From: Schwartzia sp. (in: firmicutes)
GTDB lineage: Bacteria > Bacillota > Negativicutes > Selenomonadales > Selenomonadaceae
Direction of reading: 5' to 3'
DNA: 58,989 bases
Assembly: GCA_017480545.1 (NCBI GenBank)
Contig: JAFVAI010000004.1
Span: 1-58,989 of the forward strand
In this document: positions 1-7,466 of the stretch, one piece after another
Layout of the letters: each line of letters starts with the position of its first letter
Position numbering within the stretch: the stretch's first letter is position 1
Position numbers and translations under genes: made by a program
Notes under the pieces: model-generated
Told to the model about the DNA's origin: nothing
Seen by the model: the letters and a program-made list of their open reading frames with translations, nothing else
Database searches by the model: none

Positions 1-923
1 AGCAGACAGCCGTTGCCGAGAAATTCCAGCACAATATCGCGGTTGTCCGCGCCGAGGGCTTTTTTCAACCCGATTTCCTTGCGCCGCTCCGTGACCACCG
101 CCATCATCGTCGTCGTCACGCAAATCAGCGTCAGCACCAAGACGACAATCGTGACGAGCAGGACGAGCGCCTGCAATTTTCCCAGCACCGTTTCTTCGGA
201 ATGGGCAATCTGCTTGACGAGCTGCGGCGTCACGTCCGCAGTCCCCGCCGCCACTTTCGCGACCGCCTCTTCCAATCGGTCGCCGTCCGCCACGACGCTG
301 ACCTGCGCGAGCGAAAGCGCGCCGTTCCGCTCCGTCATGCGCTGCAAATTGGGAAGCGACACATAGGCAAGCTGCTCTTCTTTTCCGCCCGTGCGCACAA
401 TTCCGGAAACGGTGTAGTTCAGCACCGCTTTCCCCTCGCCTGCGCTCATCGTGACCGTCGCGCCCTTCTTGACGCCGAGTTTTTGGGCAAACTCCGCGCC
501 GAGCAGCACTTCCTTCTCGCCGTCGGCCGGATAGTCGCCGTCCATTTGCCAGTATGGGCTGACTTTTTTGAGCTCCGCAAAGTCCGTGCCTCCCACAATG
601 ACCGGCTGCTTGTTCACCGCCATCGTATCGTAGAGAAAAGGCGCGACGCCGACAATCTCATAGTCCGAAAGCGCCTTTCGTATGTCGGCGAGACGCGCGT
701 CCGGCACCTCGGTGCGCTCCCCCGACGGCAAGACGAGGAGATTCGCGCCGTAAGCGCGGAACGCGCGCCCCATCTGCGCGGGGACTTCACGGTACACCGT
801 CACCATGCCGGAGATGATGGTTGCCCCTACCGCCACGGCGAGGAGCGTTACAAAAAGCCGCGTCTTTCGCCGGAGCATGGAATAGAAGACCATCGTCAGG
901 AACATCCTGTATTTTGTCCACAT
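1..923 (-). CDS. ABC transporter permease, FtsX/MacB type (C-terminus outside window)
   Basis: Second of two FtsX-like permeases ending the iron operon. The reading frame opens at ATG 923, 6 bases after the stop of the preceding permease, with GGCAGG-type ribosome site in that stop region, and runs off the window edge without a stop. Seen: a first membrane segment at about residues 22-42, a long extracytoplasmic MacB-like domain, then a second segment followed by TERRKEIGLKKALGA, the cytoplasmic loop typical of FtsX permeases. In Campylobacter-type P19 loci, paired permeases of this kind are followed by an ATPase gene; that gene would lie just left of the window. The transported substrate is unproven; iron-linked export or maturation is inferred from context. 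Confidence 0.88.
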   Translation of the reverse strand, partial: MWTKYRMFLTMVFYSMLRRKTRLFVTLLAVAVGATIISGMVTVYREVPAQMGRAFRAYGANLLVLPSGERTEVPDARLADIRKALSDYEIVGVAPFLYDTMAVNKQPVIVGGTDFAELKKVSPYWQMDGDYPADGEKEVLLGAEFAQKLGVKKGATVTMSAGEGKAVLNYTVSGIVRTGGKEEQLAYVSLPNLQRMTERNGALSLAQVSVVADGDRLEEAVAKVAAGTADVTPQLVKQIAHSEETVLGKLQALVLLVTIVVLVLTLICVTTTMMAVVTERRKEIGLKKALGADNRDIVLEFLGNGCL

Positions 924-929
924 CGTCAA

Positions 930-2210
930 TCACCTGCCATGAAGGACTTCCGCCGGCTGAAGCGACAAAAGCAGCCGCACCGCCGGAACGCTGCCCACGA
1001 GCAACACCGCCGTCATCAGCACCGCCACAATCGGAATCACATAGGCGTTGACGGCAATGCCCGAGCCGAAAACCGTTTCCCCGATAATCTGCGCGAATCC
1101 GATGCCGACGAAATAGCCGAGAATGCCGCCCAAGATCCCCGCCGCGAAAATCTCCGCCAGCACCGAGAGCACGACCGAGAGATTCGACGCGCCGAGCGCT
1201 TTCAAAAGCCCCAGCTCGCGGCTCCGTTCCATCACGTTCGCGCTGACGAGATTCGACACGCCGAGCGCGGAGGAAAGGAGGCTCAAAACGGTAATCAAGA
1301 GCATCAAAAGCTCCGTCTTGTCGAGAATCTTGCCCTCGGACTCGGCAATCTGCCGCACGGGATGCGCGACAGAGCCGGAAATAACTTCCTCGATTTGGTA
1401 CGCGATCGATCCGACGTAAGCGGTGCAGTACCAAATATCATACTCGCGCTGGGAAAGCGCCTTCGGGTTTGCGGCGGCCTTGCGCGCCAACTCGTTTTCC
1501 GGCGTCGTGACCGCACTGACCTCCACGCTCTCCACTTTGCCCGCGAGATTTTCCAATCGCTGCACGAGCGCAAGCGGCGCGATGATCCGCTCCTCCTCCG
1601 CGCCGCCGCCCGAAACGATGCCGGAAACGAGAAGCGTTTCCTCCGTGCCGCTCGCCGAACGCACGGCGAGACTGTCCCCCGCTTGAACGCCTATCGACGC
1701 GGCGAGTTTCGTGCCGACCAGCACATTGTTTTCGTTCCCATCGTCCGGCCAGTCTCCTTCGACGTGCCACCACGAGCGCATTTCTTTCGCGCCCGTCGTG
1801 ATGATTTCATCGGTGGGGAGTTTCAGATTTTTATGGAACCAAGTCCCCGTCACGGGAATCTTTTCGCCCTTTGCCCCCGTCCACTCGCTTTCAAGGAACG
1901 GCGCGAACGCCACAATATTGTTTGTCCAGAAAATTGTCTTGATATTGCCGAGTTCGTTTTCTTTCAGATATTCCTTGTGCCCGATGGCGCTCTCCACGCC
2001 GTAGACATCCTTCAGCACCTTCTGCCCGCGCGGCGTCACCGTGATATTCGCGCCATAGGCTTTCAGTTCTTGGTTGACCTTCGAGCCGACGTCGAAAGCG
2101 ACGTCCAGCATGGCCGTCGCCAGCGACACGCCGAGGGCCACCGTCAGCGCGATCAGGAGGAAGCGCCCTTTTTGCCGAATCAGCGCGCCTTTCACCATTT
2201 GCCAAAACAT
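930..2210 (-). CDS. ABC transporter permease, FtsX/MacB type
   Basis: Permease of 426 residues. It has a first membrane segment near residues 17-40, a large extracytoplasmic domain, then three C-terminal segments including MERSRELGLLKALGAS, the FtsX-family coupling loop. The start is ATG 2210, with AGGAGCG upstream; a longer open frame upstream lacks a ribosome site and is not membrane-like. It follows the DUF2318 gene by 11 bases and precedes the second permease by 6, so it is co-transcribed. Known: homologous pairs (Cj1661/Cj1662 in Campylobacter) accompany P19 and FTR1-like proteins in iron acquisition. Inference: the two permeases form a heterodimeric complex with an ATPase encoded beyond the window. 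Confidence 0.9.
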   Translation of the reverse strand: MFWQMVKGALIRQKGRFLLIALTVALGVSLATAMLDVAFDVGSKVNQELKAYGANITVTPRGQKVLKDVYGVESAIGHKEYLKENELGNIKTIFWTNNIVAFAPFLESEWTGAKGEKIPVTGTWFHKNLKLPTDEIITTGAKEMRSWWHVEGDWPDDGNENNVLVGTKLAASIGVQAGDSLAVRSASGTEETLLVSGIVSGGGAEEERIIAPLALVQRLENLAGKVESVEVSAVTTPENELARKAAANPKALSQREYDIWYCTAYVGSIAYQIEEVISGSVAHPVRQIAESEGKILDKTELLMLLITVLSLLSSALGVSNLVSANVMERSRELGLLKALGASNLSVVLSVLAEIFAAGILGGILGYFVGIGFAQIIGETVFGSGIAVNAYVIPIVAVLMTAVLLVGSVPAVRLLLSLQPAEVLHGR

Positions 2211-2221
2211 CGTTTTCGCTC

Positions 2222-3478
2222 CTATCTGAAATGCTTCTTCGCCTGCTCCAGTTTTTTCTCGGAAATGCGGACGCCGCCGCTCTCCACTTTGTACTCCAGC
2301 GGGATCGGGTTGCACCCGCCGGGCATCCCGATGGTCTGCTTGTTCATGATGACGTCGCAGAGCTTGCAAATCACCTGCTCGTCCCGCTCAATGTAACCCG
2401 TCGGCCCACAAATCTCGCAGGCGTCCAAACCGACGCCGTATGCGTTGCCGCCTTTCCGAATCATAATGAAGCGTACCGTCGTGCCGTTTTTCGTGCGGTA
2501 CGAATAGCGGTGCAAATGGCCGTCCTGCACATCGGCGATAGGCACGGTGACAAAGCCGCCCTCCGCCGCCACGGGCACCGCGGGGACAAGCTCCGCCTCT
2601 TTCGTCGCGAAGCTGTGCCCGACGCTCGACATCAGCACCATCACGAAAAGCGACGCCACCACGCCCGCACCCCAGCGGAGCTTATGCTTGGCCGCCGCGA
2701 GAATCTTCCGGTACTCGGCAGGATTCGCTCCCTCCGGCTTCTCCGGCTTCGGCTGGGAATAAAGCGTAATCGGCACGAGCAACGTTACAAAAAAGACTAC
2801 GAAAATAACGAGCCGTTGGTTGTCGATGAGCGGCCCCATAAATTTCATCAACGCCGCGCCGCCCACGATGCGGCGAATCATCAAGACCTGCACGAGATAA
2901 ATGCCCTGCTGGATGATGCAGGCCACCGCCTGCACCGCGTAAACGAACATCAGGCGTTTATAATTGAGCGCCGTCGAAGCCTTATAGACGAGATAGCCGG
3001 AAAGCAGGCCGATGAAAATGCCGCCACCGAAACCGAGAGACTTCACGAGGACTTCCAACGTGAAAAACTCCCCCGTCGCGGCCACCGCGATACCCACAGG
3101 CATCAACCAAATTTCCATGCCGTGATAGCAGAAGAAGCCTACCACCAACACAGCCGACGCAACGCGGATCACCTTCGCCCGCTTTTCGTCTCCGGCATAG
3201 GACGGCAACACGCCCAACAAAATCACCGCACAGACCAAGGAAACAAAAATCGCGAAGGCTTCAAAACCTTCACGGCTCACCGCCTGCCGTGTGCCCGTCT
3301 TCACCGCCGCAAAGAACAGCGAGATGAACACGCCCCATTTCAGCGCGTGCCAGAACGTCCCGCGAAACTTCCGCTCCGGGAAGCAATCGAGAATCGCCAA
3401 CAAGATGCCGAGAGGAACGGTCAGCATGACGCCCTCTTCCATCGCGGGAATAAAGGACAATAAAAACGTTTGGAGCAT
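2222..3478 (-). CDS. DUF2318 Fe-S-containing membrane protein of P19/FTR1 iron system
   Basis: About 418 residues with an N-terminal block of seven or eight hydrophobic segments (one begins FIPAMEEGVMLTVPLG, reminiscent of FTR1 REGxE helices), then a soluble C-terminal domain with two CxxC-type pairs, CEICGPTGY and ICKLCD, plus a later Cys. These match the DUF2318 family (Cj1660-like). ATG 3478 is chosen because GGGAGGGG lies 7 bases upstream; TTG 3481 is the only close alternative. It sits between P19 and the permeases, the order known from Campylobacter. Role in electron transfer or metal reduction at the membrane is inferred from the Cys pairs, not shown. Confidence 0.88.
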   Translation of the reverse strand: MLQTFLLSFIPAMEEGVMLTVPLGILLAILDCFPERKFRGTFWHALKWGVFISLFFAAVKTGTRQAVSREGFEAFAIFVSLVCAVILLGVLPSYAGDEKRAKVIRVASAVLVVGFFCYHGMEIWLMPVGIAVAATGEFFTLEVLVKSLGFGGGIFIGLLSGYLVYKASTALNYKRLMFVYAVQAVACIIQQGIYLVQVLMIRRIVGGAALMKFMGPLIDNQRLVIFVVFFVTLLVPITLYSQPKPEKPEGANPAEYRKILAAAKHKLRWGAGVVASLFVMVLMSSVGHSFATKEAELVPAVPVAAEGGFVTVPIADVQDGHLHRYSYRTKNGTTVRFIMIRKGGNAYGVGLDACEICGPTGYIERDEQVICKLCDVIMNKQTIGMPGGCNPIPLEYKVESGGVRISEKKLEQAKKHFR

Positions 3479-3538
3479 CAAAGCCCCTCCCTTTCAACGA
3501 TGAAAAAAGAGCGCGAAGAGCCAAGAGGTTTTCCCGTC

Positions 3539-3567
3539 TCCACTCTCCACACTCCGCTCTTCACACT
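3539..3567. repeat. Degenerate CACTCT/CTTCAC tract, copy 1
   Basis: Intergenic pyrimidine-rich run on the plus strand built from CACTC, CTTCAC and CACACTC units. A very similar run lies at 5378-5406 across the start of the FTR1 gene. The rest of this roughly 100-base gap (3479-3577) shows nothing else recognisable. Confidence 0.5.
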
Positions 3568-3577
3568 ACTTTATAAA

Positions 3578-4135
3578 TTACCATTTGCGCGGGACGTACT
3601 CAAACACCCAGTGCATATGAACCGGCTCTTCCCAGAAGCGTCCCGGGACGCCCGTCTCCTTGTCCACGTGCAGGCCGTAGTTCTGCCGCGTCGGGCTGTC
3701 AATGTAGAAATCGCAGTCATAGGTGCCCGCGCCGAGCATCTTGACATTCGCGCCGTAGTGCGGGCCGTCGTCGGCGTTCATCGGCATGAAGACGCCCTCG
3801 ATTTTCTCGCCCGTCTCGCGCTTTGTGAAGGTGTAATGCACCGTCAGGTACGGAATCCACTCGCCGACGCCGAAGCCCGTGTCGTTGCCCTCGGTGGCGT
3901 GGATGTCCGTCTCGATGTGGATGTCCGCCTTGTCCGGCGCGAGCATCATGCCCGCAGGCAGCATCTCGATCGGTTGGAAATAGACCAGCGCGCATTCAAA
4001 ATGATTTTTCTTGTCCAGAATCGTATCGCCAATCGGGAACTCCTGGAACTCCGCCGACGCCGTGCCGCCGAAGCCCATCAGGGATGCCGCGCAAACGCCG
4101 ACGGCCAATGCCTTTTTCAAACCGGAAAACTTCAT
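3578..4135 (-). CDS. P19/Tp34-family periplasmic iron-binding protein
   Basis: 185 residues with a clear signal peptide (KK, hydrophobic stretch, cleavage after GTASA at about residue 27). The mature part fits the P19/Tp34/FetP family: a Met/His-rich beta-sandwich with YFQPIEMLPAGM, DIHIETDIHA, MNADDGPHYG and the terminal HMHWVFEY, which supply candidate Met, His and Glu metal ligands. ATG 4135 has AGGAGGG 9 bases upstream; a longer frame has no ribosome site and would bury the signal peptide. Known members bind Cu and Fe and work with an FTR1-like permease. Here the FTR1 gene ends 37 bases upstream, so the two are co-transcribed. Confidence 0.93.
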   Translation of the reverse strand: MKFSGLKKALAVGVCAASLMGFGGTASAEFQEFPIGDTILDKKNHFECALVYFQPIEMLPAGMMLAPDKADIHIETDIHATEGNDTGFGVGEWIPYLTVHYTFTKRETGEKIEGVFMPMNADDGPHYGANVKMLGAGTYDCDFYIDSPTRQNYGLHVDKETGVPGRFWEEPVHMHWVFEYVPRKW

Positions 4136-4172
4136 AAACAATACCCTCCTAAAATAATGATGAATAAATTTT

Positions 4173-5393
4173 TTAGGCAGCCATCCCCCCGGTTGACTGT
4201 CTTTTTTTATACAAAACCATGACAACCGCAATCGCAATCAAAATCACTTGCGGAATCAAGGTCTCATACGTGGGATAAATGCCGAGGACGTCGATGGTCG
4301 GGAACCCCTCGATGCGCGTCATCGAAACGACCTCGCCCTCCTGGAGCTCCTCGATGCCGCTTCCGGTAAACGTCACGGCGAGCAGGAACATCAGCGCGCT
4401 CGTCACGAGGAAAAACGGGCGGAGCGGGATCCGGAGCGCCCCGTGCTGAATCAGGAAGAACAAAATCGCCAGCACCGCGCAACCCGTCGCAAAGCCAAGC
4501 CAAATCATATCGACGTCGCCGAACGCGTTGTTGAACAAGGCTTGATAAAACAAGATGACCTCCGCGCCCTCGCGATAGACCGCGAGAAACGCCGCCAAGC
4601 CCAACGCGCGCATCTTGCCCGTGGAAATCGTGGTGTTCACCATGCCTTCGATGTATTTTTTCCACTCGGCGGCGTCCGCCTTGCCGCCCATCCATGCGCT
4701 CGTCGCCAAGAGCACGACCACCGCGAACAGTGCCGTCGCGCCCTCGATGATCTCGCGGCTCGCCCCCGACGCCGCGCTGTCGAGGGCCGTGCTGAACAGA
4801 TACGCGGACGCGAAGCTTGCCACTACCGCCGCAATCGCCCAGTTATAGACCGTGTTCAGATACTCGGGACGCCCCGCCCGCGCCAGATACGCGATAATCG
4901 CCACCAACACGAGAATCGCCTCGACGCCCTCGCGAAGCAAAATCAAAAACGCCGCCCAAAACGACGCCCAGCCGCCCTGCTCCGTGCCCTTGTGCATCAG
5001 GAGCGCGACATCTTTGTCCACAATCTCCATGACCTTGTCCGCCTCGGCTTGCGCCGCCTCCGGCGTACCGCCGTCAATCATCACGCGCTTCATTTGGTTG
5101 AAATAATACTCGGTCAGCCCCACGTCCTTCGCCGAAATCGTGCGGCGAATCGTCATTTCGAGGCCATCCTTCTCATAGATCGCGTAGTAGGCGTCGTTGA
5201 CCTTCTTTTTCGCTCCATCCACATCGCCCGCGCGGTACGTTTCCACCGCCTCGGAGAGCGTCATGCGGATATGCTCGCCAATCTGCTCCCACGTCTGCGC
5301 CGCGTCCGCCCGCGGCGAAAACAGGAACACCGTGCAAATGAGCAAAATCGCCGCCACACGCCTAGCTATCCGCGAAAACTCTTCACTCTTCAC
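4173..5393 (-). CDS. FTR1-family iron permease
   Basis: 406 residues. An N-terminal export segment (about residues 13-32) is followed by a periplasmic helical domain, then seven membrane segments. Two iron-site motifs are present: REGVEAILVLVA near residue 160 and REGAEVILFYQAL near 270, the REGxE pair of the FTR1/EfeU family. Start is GTG 5393; the ribosome site is weak and lies in a GAGTG-type repetitive run, so the start could shift a few codons. Imports iron across the inner membrane, probably from P19. It follows tonB by 9 bases. Confidence 0.92.
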   Translation of the reverse strand: MKSEEFSRIARRVAAILLICTVFLFSPRADAAQTWEQIGEHIRMTLSEAVETYRAGDVDGAKKKVNDAYYAIYEKDGLEMTIRRTISAKDVGLTEYYFNQMKRVMIDGGTPEAAQAEADKVMEIVDKDVALLMHKGTEQGGWASFWAAFLILLREGVEAILVLVAIIAYLARAGRPEYLNTVYNWAIAAVVASFASAYLFSTALDSAASGASREIIEGATALFAVVVLLATSAWMGGKADAAEWKKYIEGMVNTTISTGKMRALGLAAFLAVYREGAEVILFYQALFNNAFGDVDMIWLGFATGCAVLAILFFLIQHGALRIPLRPFFLVTSALMFLLAVTFTGSGIEELQEGEVVSMTRIEGFPTIDVLGIYPTYETLIPQVILIAIAVVMVLYKKRQSTGGMAA

Positions 5394-5406
5394 ACTCCAC
5401 TCTCAT
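5378..5406. repeat. Degenerate CACTCT/CTTCAC tract, copy 2
   Basis: Plus-strand run of CTTCACTCTTCACACTCCAC type, similar to 3539-3567. It covers the junction between the tonB 3' half and the FTR1 start and supplies the first FTR1 codons. Confidence 0.45.
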
Positions 5407-5879
5407 TCCGAAAGCCTTTGGAACGGAATAATAATAATCGCGTTGCACTCCATCGGCTTGCCGTGGCTGTCCGTCGCGGGCTTGTAGACCCAACGCTTCG
5501 CCGCGTTCATCGCCACCGCGTCCACCAACGGGCGCCCCGAAGTCACCATGATTTTCGTTTCCTTGATTTTCCCGTCGACGCCGATGCGCGCCGAAACACT
5601 GACGCGCCCGCCGAAGGACACCGTCCCCGCCGCGGGGTAAAAGGGCTTCAAAAGCCGTGCGTTCTCGGCGATTTGCCGACCGCCGCCCCCGCCGTTTCCG
5701 CCGCCGCTCAAAATGACCGTCTGCGGGCCTTTGCCCTTGCCGTCCTTTTCCATTTGCCGCAGCTTTTCCAGCGCTTCCTTTTCGTTCGCCGCGACCATCG
5801 GCTTCGCGCTTTCCTCGGAAAGCGGGGCTTCGTCCGTCACGAGCTCCGGCGCCTCTTCCGGCGTGATGACCTGCTCCAC
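5403..5879 (-). CDS. tonB: TonB C-terminal half (same frame as N-terminal half, after an amber codon)
   Basis: Carries a charged linker rich in Glu and Lys, a GGGNGGGGG stretch and a TonB_C domain (about the last 90 residues: VSVSARIGVDGKIKE, then AAKRWVYKPA). GTG 5879 is only the first usable start after the stop; no ribosome site precedes it. The upstream open frame 5889-6176 is in the same frame and encodes the TonB membrane anchor, separated only by TAG at 5889-5891 and three sense codons. The sequence therefore looks like one tonB gene split by a nonsense codon. The half as translated alone would lack the anchor needed to contact ExbB/ExbD. Confidence 0.85.
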   Translation of the reverse strand: MEQVITPEEAPELVTDEAPLSEESAKPMVAANEKEALEKLRQMEKDGKGKGPQTVILSGGGNGGGGGRQIAENARLLKPFYPAAGTVSFGGRVSVSARIGVDGKIKETKIMVTSGRPLVDAVAMNAAKRWVYKPATDSHGKPMECNAIIIIPFQRLSE

Positions 5880-5888
5880 GAAAGGCCG

Positions 5889-6176
5889 CTAATCAAAAGC
5901 CGCCTCTGCCGTTGCCTCCGCATCCGCCGCGACAGCTTCCGCCGCCGCTTCCCCCGGTGTCCCCGGCTCTCCCGGCGGCGCATCGATATTCTGCGCCCCC
6001 GCGGGAAGCTCGCCCGGCAGTTCCGCCGCGTCCACCCACTCGATTTCCTGCGTCCCGCTTACATCCGGCAACGCATGGAAAAGGTGCGGCGCGGCGAGAC
6101 TCACGAAAAGCCACGCGAAAAGGTGCGCGAAAAACGCCGCGAGATACGCCATGCGCCAATGGCTGGGATAGTCCAT
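5889..6176 (-). CDS. tonB: TonB N-terminal half, ends at in-frame amber codon
   Basis: 95 residues: a short cytoplasmic start, one membrane anchor (MAYLAAFFAHLFAWLFVS) and an acidic, Ala/Pro/Glu-rich spacer. ATG 6176 is 2 bases after the exbD stop, as expected for exbB-exbD-tonB. The frame ends at TAG 5889-5891; the same frame continues directly into the TonB C-terminal domain at 5403-5888. One base change (for example TAG from GAG or CAG) would restore a full-length protein of roughly 257 residues. Alternatives are nonsense suppression or a sequencing error. Confidence 0.82.
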   Translation of the reverse strand: MDYPSHWRMAYLAAFFAHLFAWLFVSLAAPHLFHALPDVSGTQEIEWVDAAELPGELPAGAQNIDAPPGEPGTPGEAAAEAVAADAEATAEAAFD

Positions 6177-6178
6177 CG

Positions 6179-6589
6179 CTATTCGCCCCGCTTCTCCGTC
6201 GCAATCGAGACGTGCCGTGTGCCGCTCCGCTTCAAAACGTCCAGCACCGACACCACATTCTCATAGGGCGTCTTCTTATCGCCGCGCAGCACGAAGACCG
6301 TCTCCGCGTCGGCAAGCAGCGACTCCTTGACCTTCGCGGGAAGCTCGCGGAGCGTGATCGTTTCCTGCTTATACTGGAGCGTACCGTCCGCCGCCACCGC
6401 CACGGGCACGATGTTCGGCCTCGTGTCGCGCTTCGCCGCGCTTGCCGCCGGAAGATTCACCGGAATCGTGTTCGATTGCACCATGAAAATCGAGCTGACC
6501 ATGAAAAACACCAACAAAAACAGCATGATGTCAATCATCGGGATAATCATCACCGCCGGCTCTTTCACCTCGTGGAAATTACGCCGCAT
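6179..6589 (-). CDS. exbD: ExbD/TolR biopolymer transport protein
   Basis: 136 residues with one N-terminal membrane helix containing the conserved proton-site Asp (MIIPMIDIMLFLLVFFM, Asp about residue 20) and a periplasmic ExbD domain ending VLDVLKRSGTRHVSIAT. Length is usual for ExbD. It overlaps the 3' end of exbB by 11 bases and is followed 2 bases later by tonB. With ExbB it forms the proton-driven motor that energises TonB; here it is dedicated by position to the P19/FTR1 iron operon. Confidence 0.95.
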   Translation of the reverse strand: MRRNFHEVKEPAVMIIPMIDIMLFLLVFFMVSSIFMVQSNTIPVNLPAASAAKRDTRPNIVPVAVAADGTLQYKQETITLRELPAKVKESLLADAETVFVLRGDKKTPYENVVSVLDVLKRSGTRHVSIATEKRGE

Positions 6590-7187
6590 GAGCCGCGCCC
6601 CCGTTCCGCGCCGCCGAGAACACCGCCGCCTCCGCGCGATCCGCCATCGTCAAGATTGCGTCCATCCGCGACGCCAGCACCGTATGCACGACGAGCGCGA
6701 AAATCGCCACGCAAAGACCCGTCGCCGTCGCAATCAGAGCCTCGCCGATGCCCGCCGTGATGGCGAGCGGCTGGTCTGCGGCAATGCTGAAAATATTGAA
6801 GGAATCAATCATGCCCGAAATCGTGCCCAAGAGCCCCAAAAGCGGCGCCAAGGTGACAATCATGGAGAGATAATTGAGCCGCGCCCGGAGCTTCATCGCC
6901 GCCTCGCCGTAAGCGGACTCCACCGCGAGCCGCACGTCCGCGCCGCTTTCCTGCGCCCGCGCCCCCGCACCCAAGAGAAACGCTGCCACATTGTCCCCCT
7001 CCACGTCCAAGGAGGAAAGCCCCGTACGCGCCGCCTCGACGATTTTCCGTATCAAATCTTCCGCGCCCGCCGCCGCGCGCCGATAAAACAGCCAACGGTC
7101 GATCGCAATCGCCGCCACCGAAAGCGAGCAGAGCAGCAGCAGGTACATCACCGGCCCCCCCTTTTGGAAAAGCTCCATGCTGTTCAA
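6579..7187 (-). CDS. exbB: ExbB/TolQ/MotA proton channel protein
   Basis: 202 residues, three membrane segments: the first near residues 12-30, then two in the MotA/TolQ/ExbB domain (LSMIVTLAPLLGLLGTISGM and AIFALVVHTVLASRMD). TTG 7187 is chosen because AAAGGGG lies 8 bases upstream; ATG 7178 is the alternative. First gene of the iron operon; promoter and operator lie 50-110 bases upstream. Partner of ExbD and TonB for active transport across an outer membrane, one of the reasons for assigning the window to a diderm organism. Confidence 0.94.
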   Translation of the reverse strand: MNSMELFQKGGPVMYLLLLCSLSVAAIAIDRWLFYRRAAAGAEDLIRKIVEAARTGLSSLDVEGDNVAAFLLGAGARAQESGADVRLAVESAYGEAAMKLRARLNYLSMIVTLAPLLGLLGTISGMIDSFNIFSIAADQPLAITAGIGEALIATATGLCVAIFALVVHTVLASRMDAILTMADRAEAAVFSAARNGGAAHAA

Positions 7188-7238
7188 AGAAAAATCCCCT
7201 TTCTATCCGCAAAAAGCAATAAGTATCAAACTCATAAA

Positions 7239-7255
7239 GAAATGAAACTCATTTC
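7239..7255. promoter_or_regulatory. Palindromic operator downstream of iron-operon promoter (Fur-like candidate)
   Basis: Perfect inverted repeat GAAATGA-AAC-TCATTTC. It starts about 13 bases downstream of the -10 box at 7268-7273, overlapping the predicted first transcribed bases of exbB. The position suits repression by a metal regulator such as Fur or a relative. The sequence is not a textbook Fur box, so the regulator is an inference from the iron genes it precedes. Confidence 0.55.
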
Positions 7256-7267
7256 AAATTATTGCTA

Positions 7268-7296
7268 AGTATAACGCAAAAGAAAATTACTGTCAA
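7268..7296 (-). promoter_or_regulatory. Promoter of the exbB iron operon
   Basis: Minus-strand TTGACA (7296-7291), 17-base spacer, TATACT (7273-7268). Perfect -35 and near-perfect -10. Predicted start near 7261. It drives exbB and, with no internal terminator seen, the seven genes after it. Confidence 0.82.
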
Positions 7297-7369
7297 TTAA
7301 CCCACGCAAAATTTTCTGTGGTGAAATTCGCGAACAATCTTTTCAGTTAATTTCCAGGTTATGTTCGTT

Positions 7370-7385
7370 TGTTTCACGTGAAACA
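7370..7385. other. parS site (ParB binding)
   Basis: Exact 16-base palindrome TGTTTCACGTGAAACA, identical to the Bacillus-type parS consensus bound by ParB/Spo0J. It lies in the 279-base gap between exbB and apbE, outside any gene. Known: parS sites cluster around the chromosome origin, so the window is probably origin-proximal. Only this one exact copy was noticed here. Confidence 0.88.
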
Positions 7386-7466
7386 TTTTTTCGTTTTCCA
7401 TTTCTTTCCACCCAGTTTTGAAAAACATGCGCTAAGATAGCGGCCATGCAAAAGGGGGAACCGATA

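Noticed and set aside
201-2396. Long plus-strand open frame opposite the two permeases and DUF2318
   Set aside because: Arg/His-rich composition typical of the antisense frame of GC-rich genes; no ribosome site, and the minus strand encodes clear membrane proteins. Similar antisense frames at 4248-6266, 8907-10829, 44368-46464 and 46862-48967 were dropped for the same reason.
7239-7255. Calling the operator a definite Fur box
   Set aside because: The 7-3-7 palindrome does not match the classical Fur consensus; only the context is iron-related.
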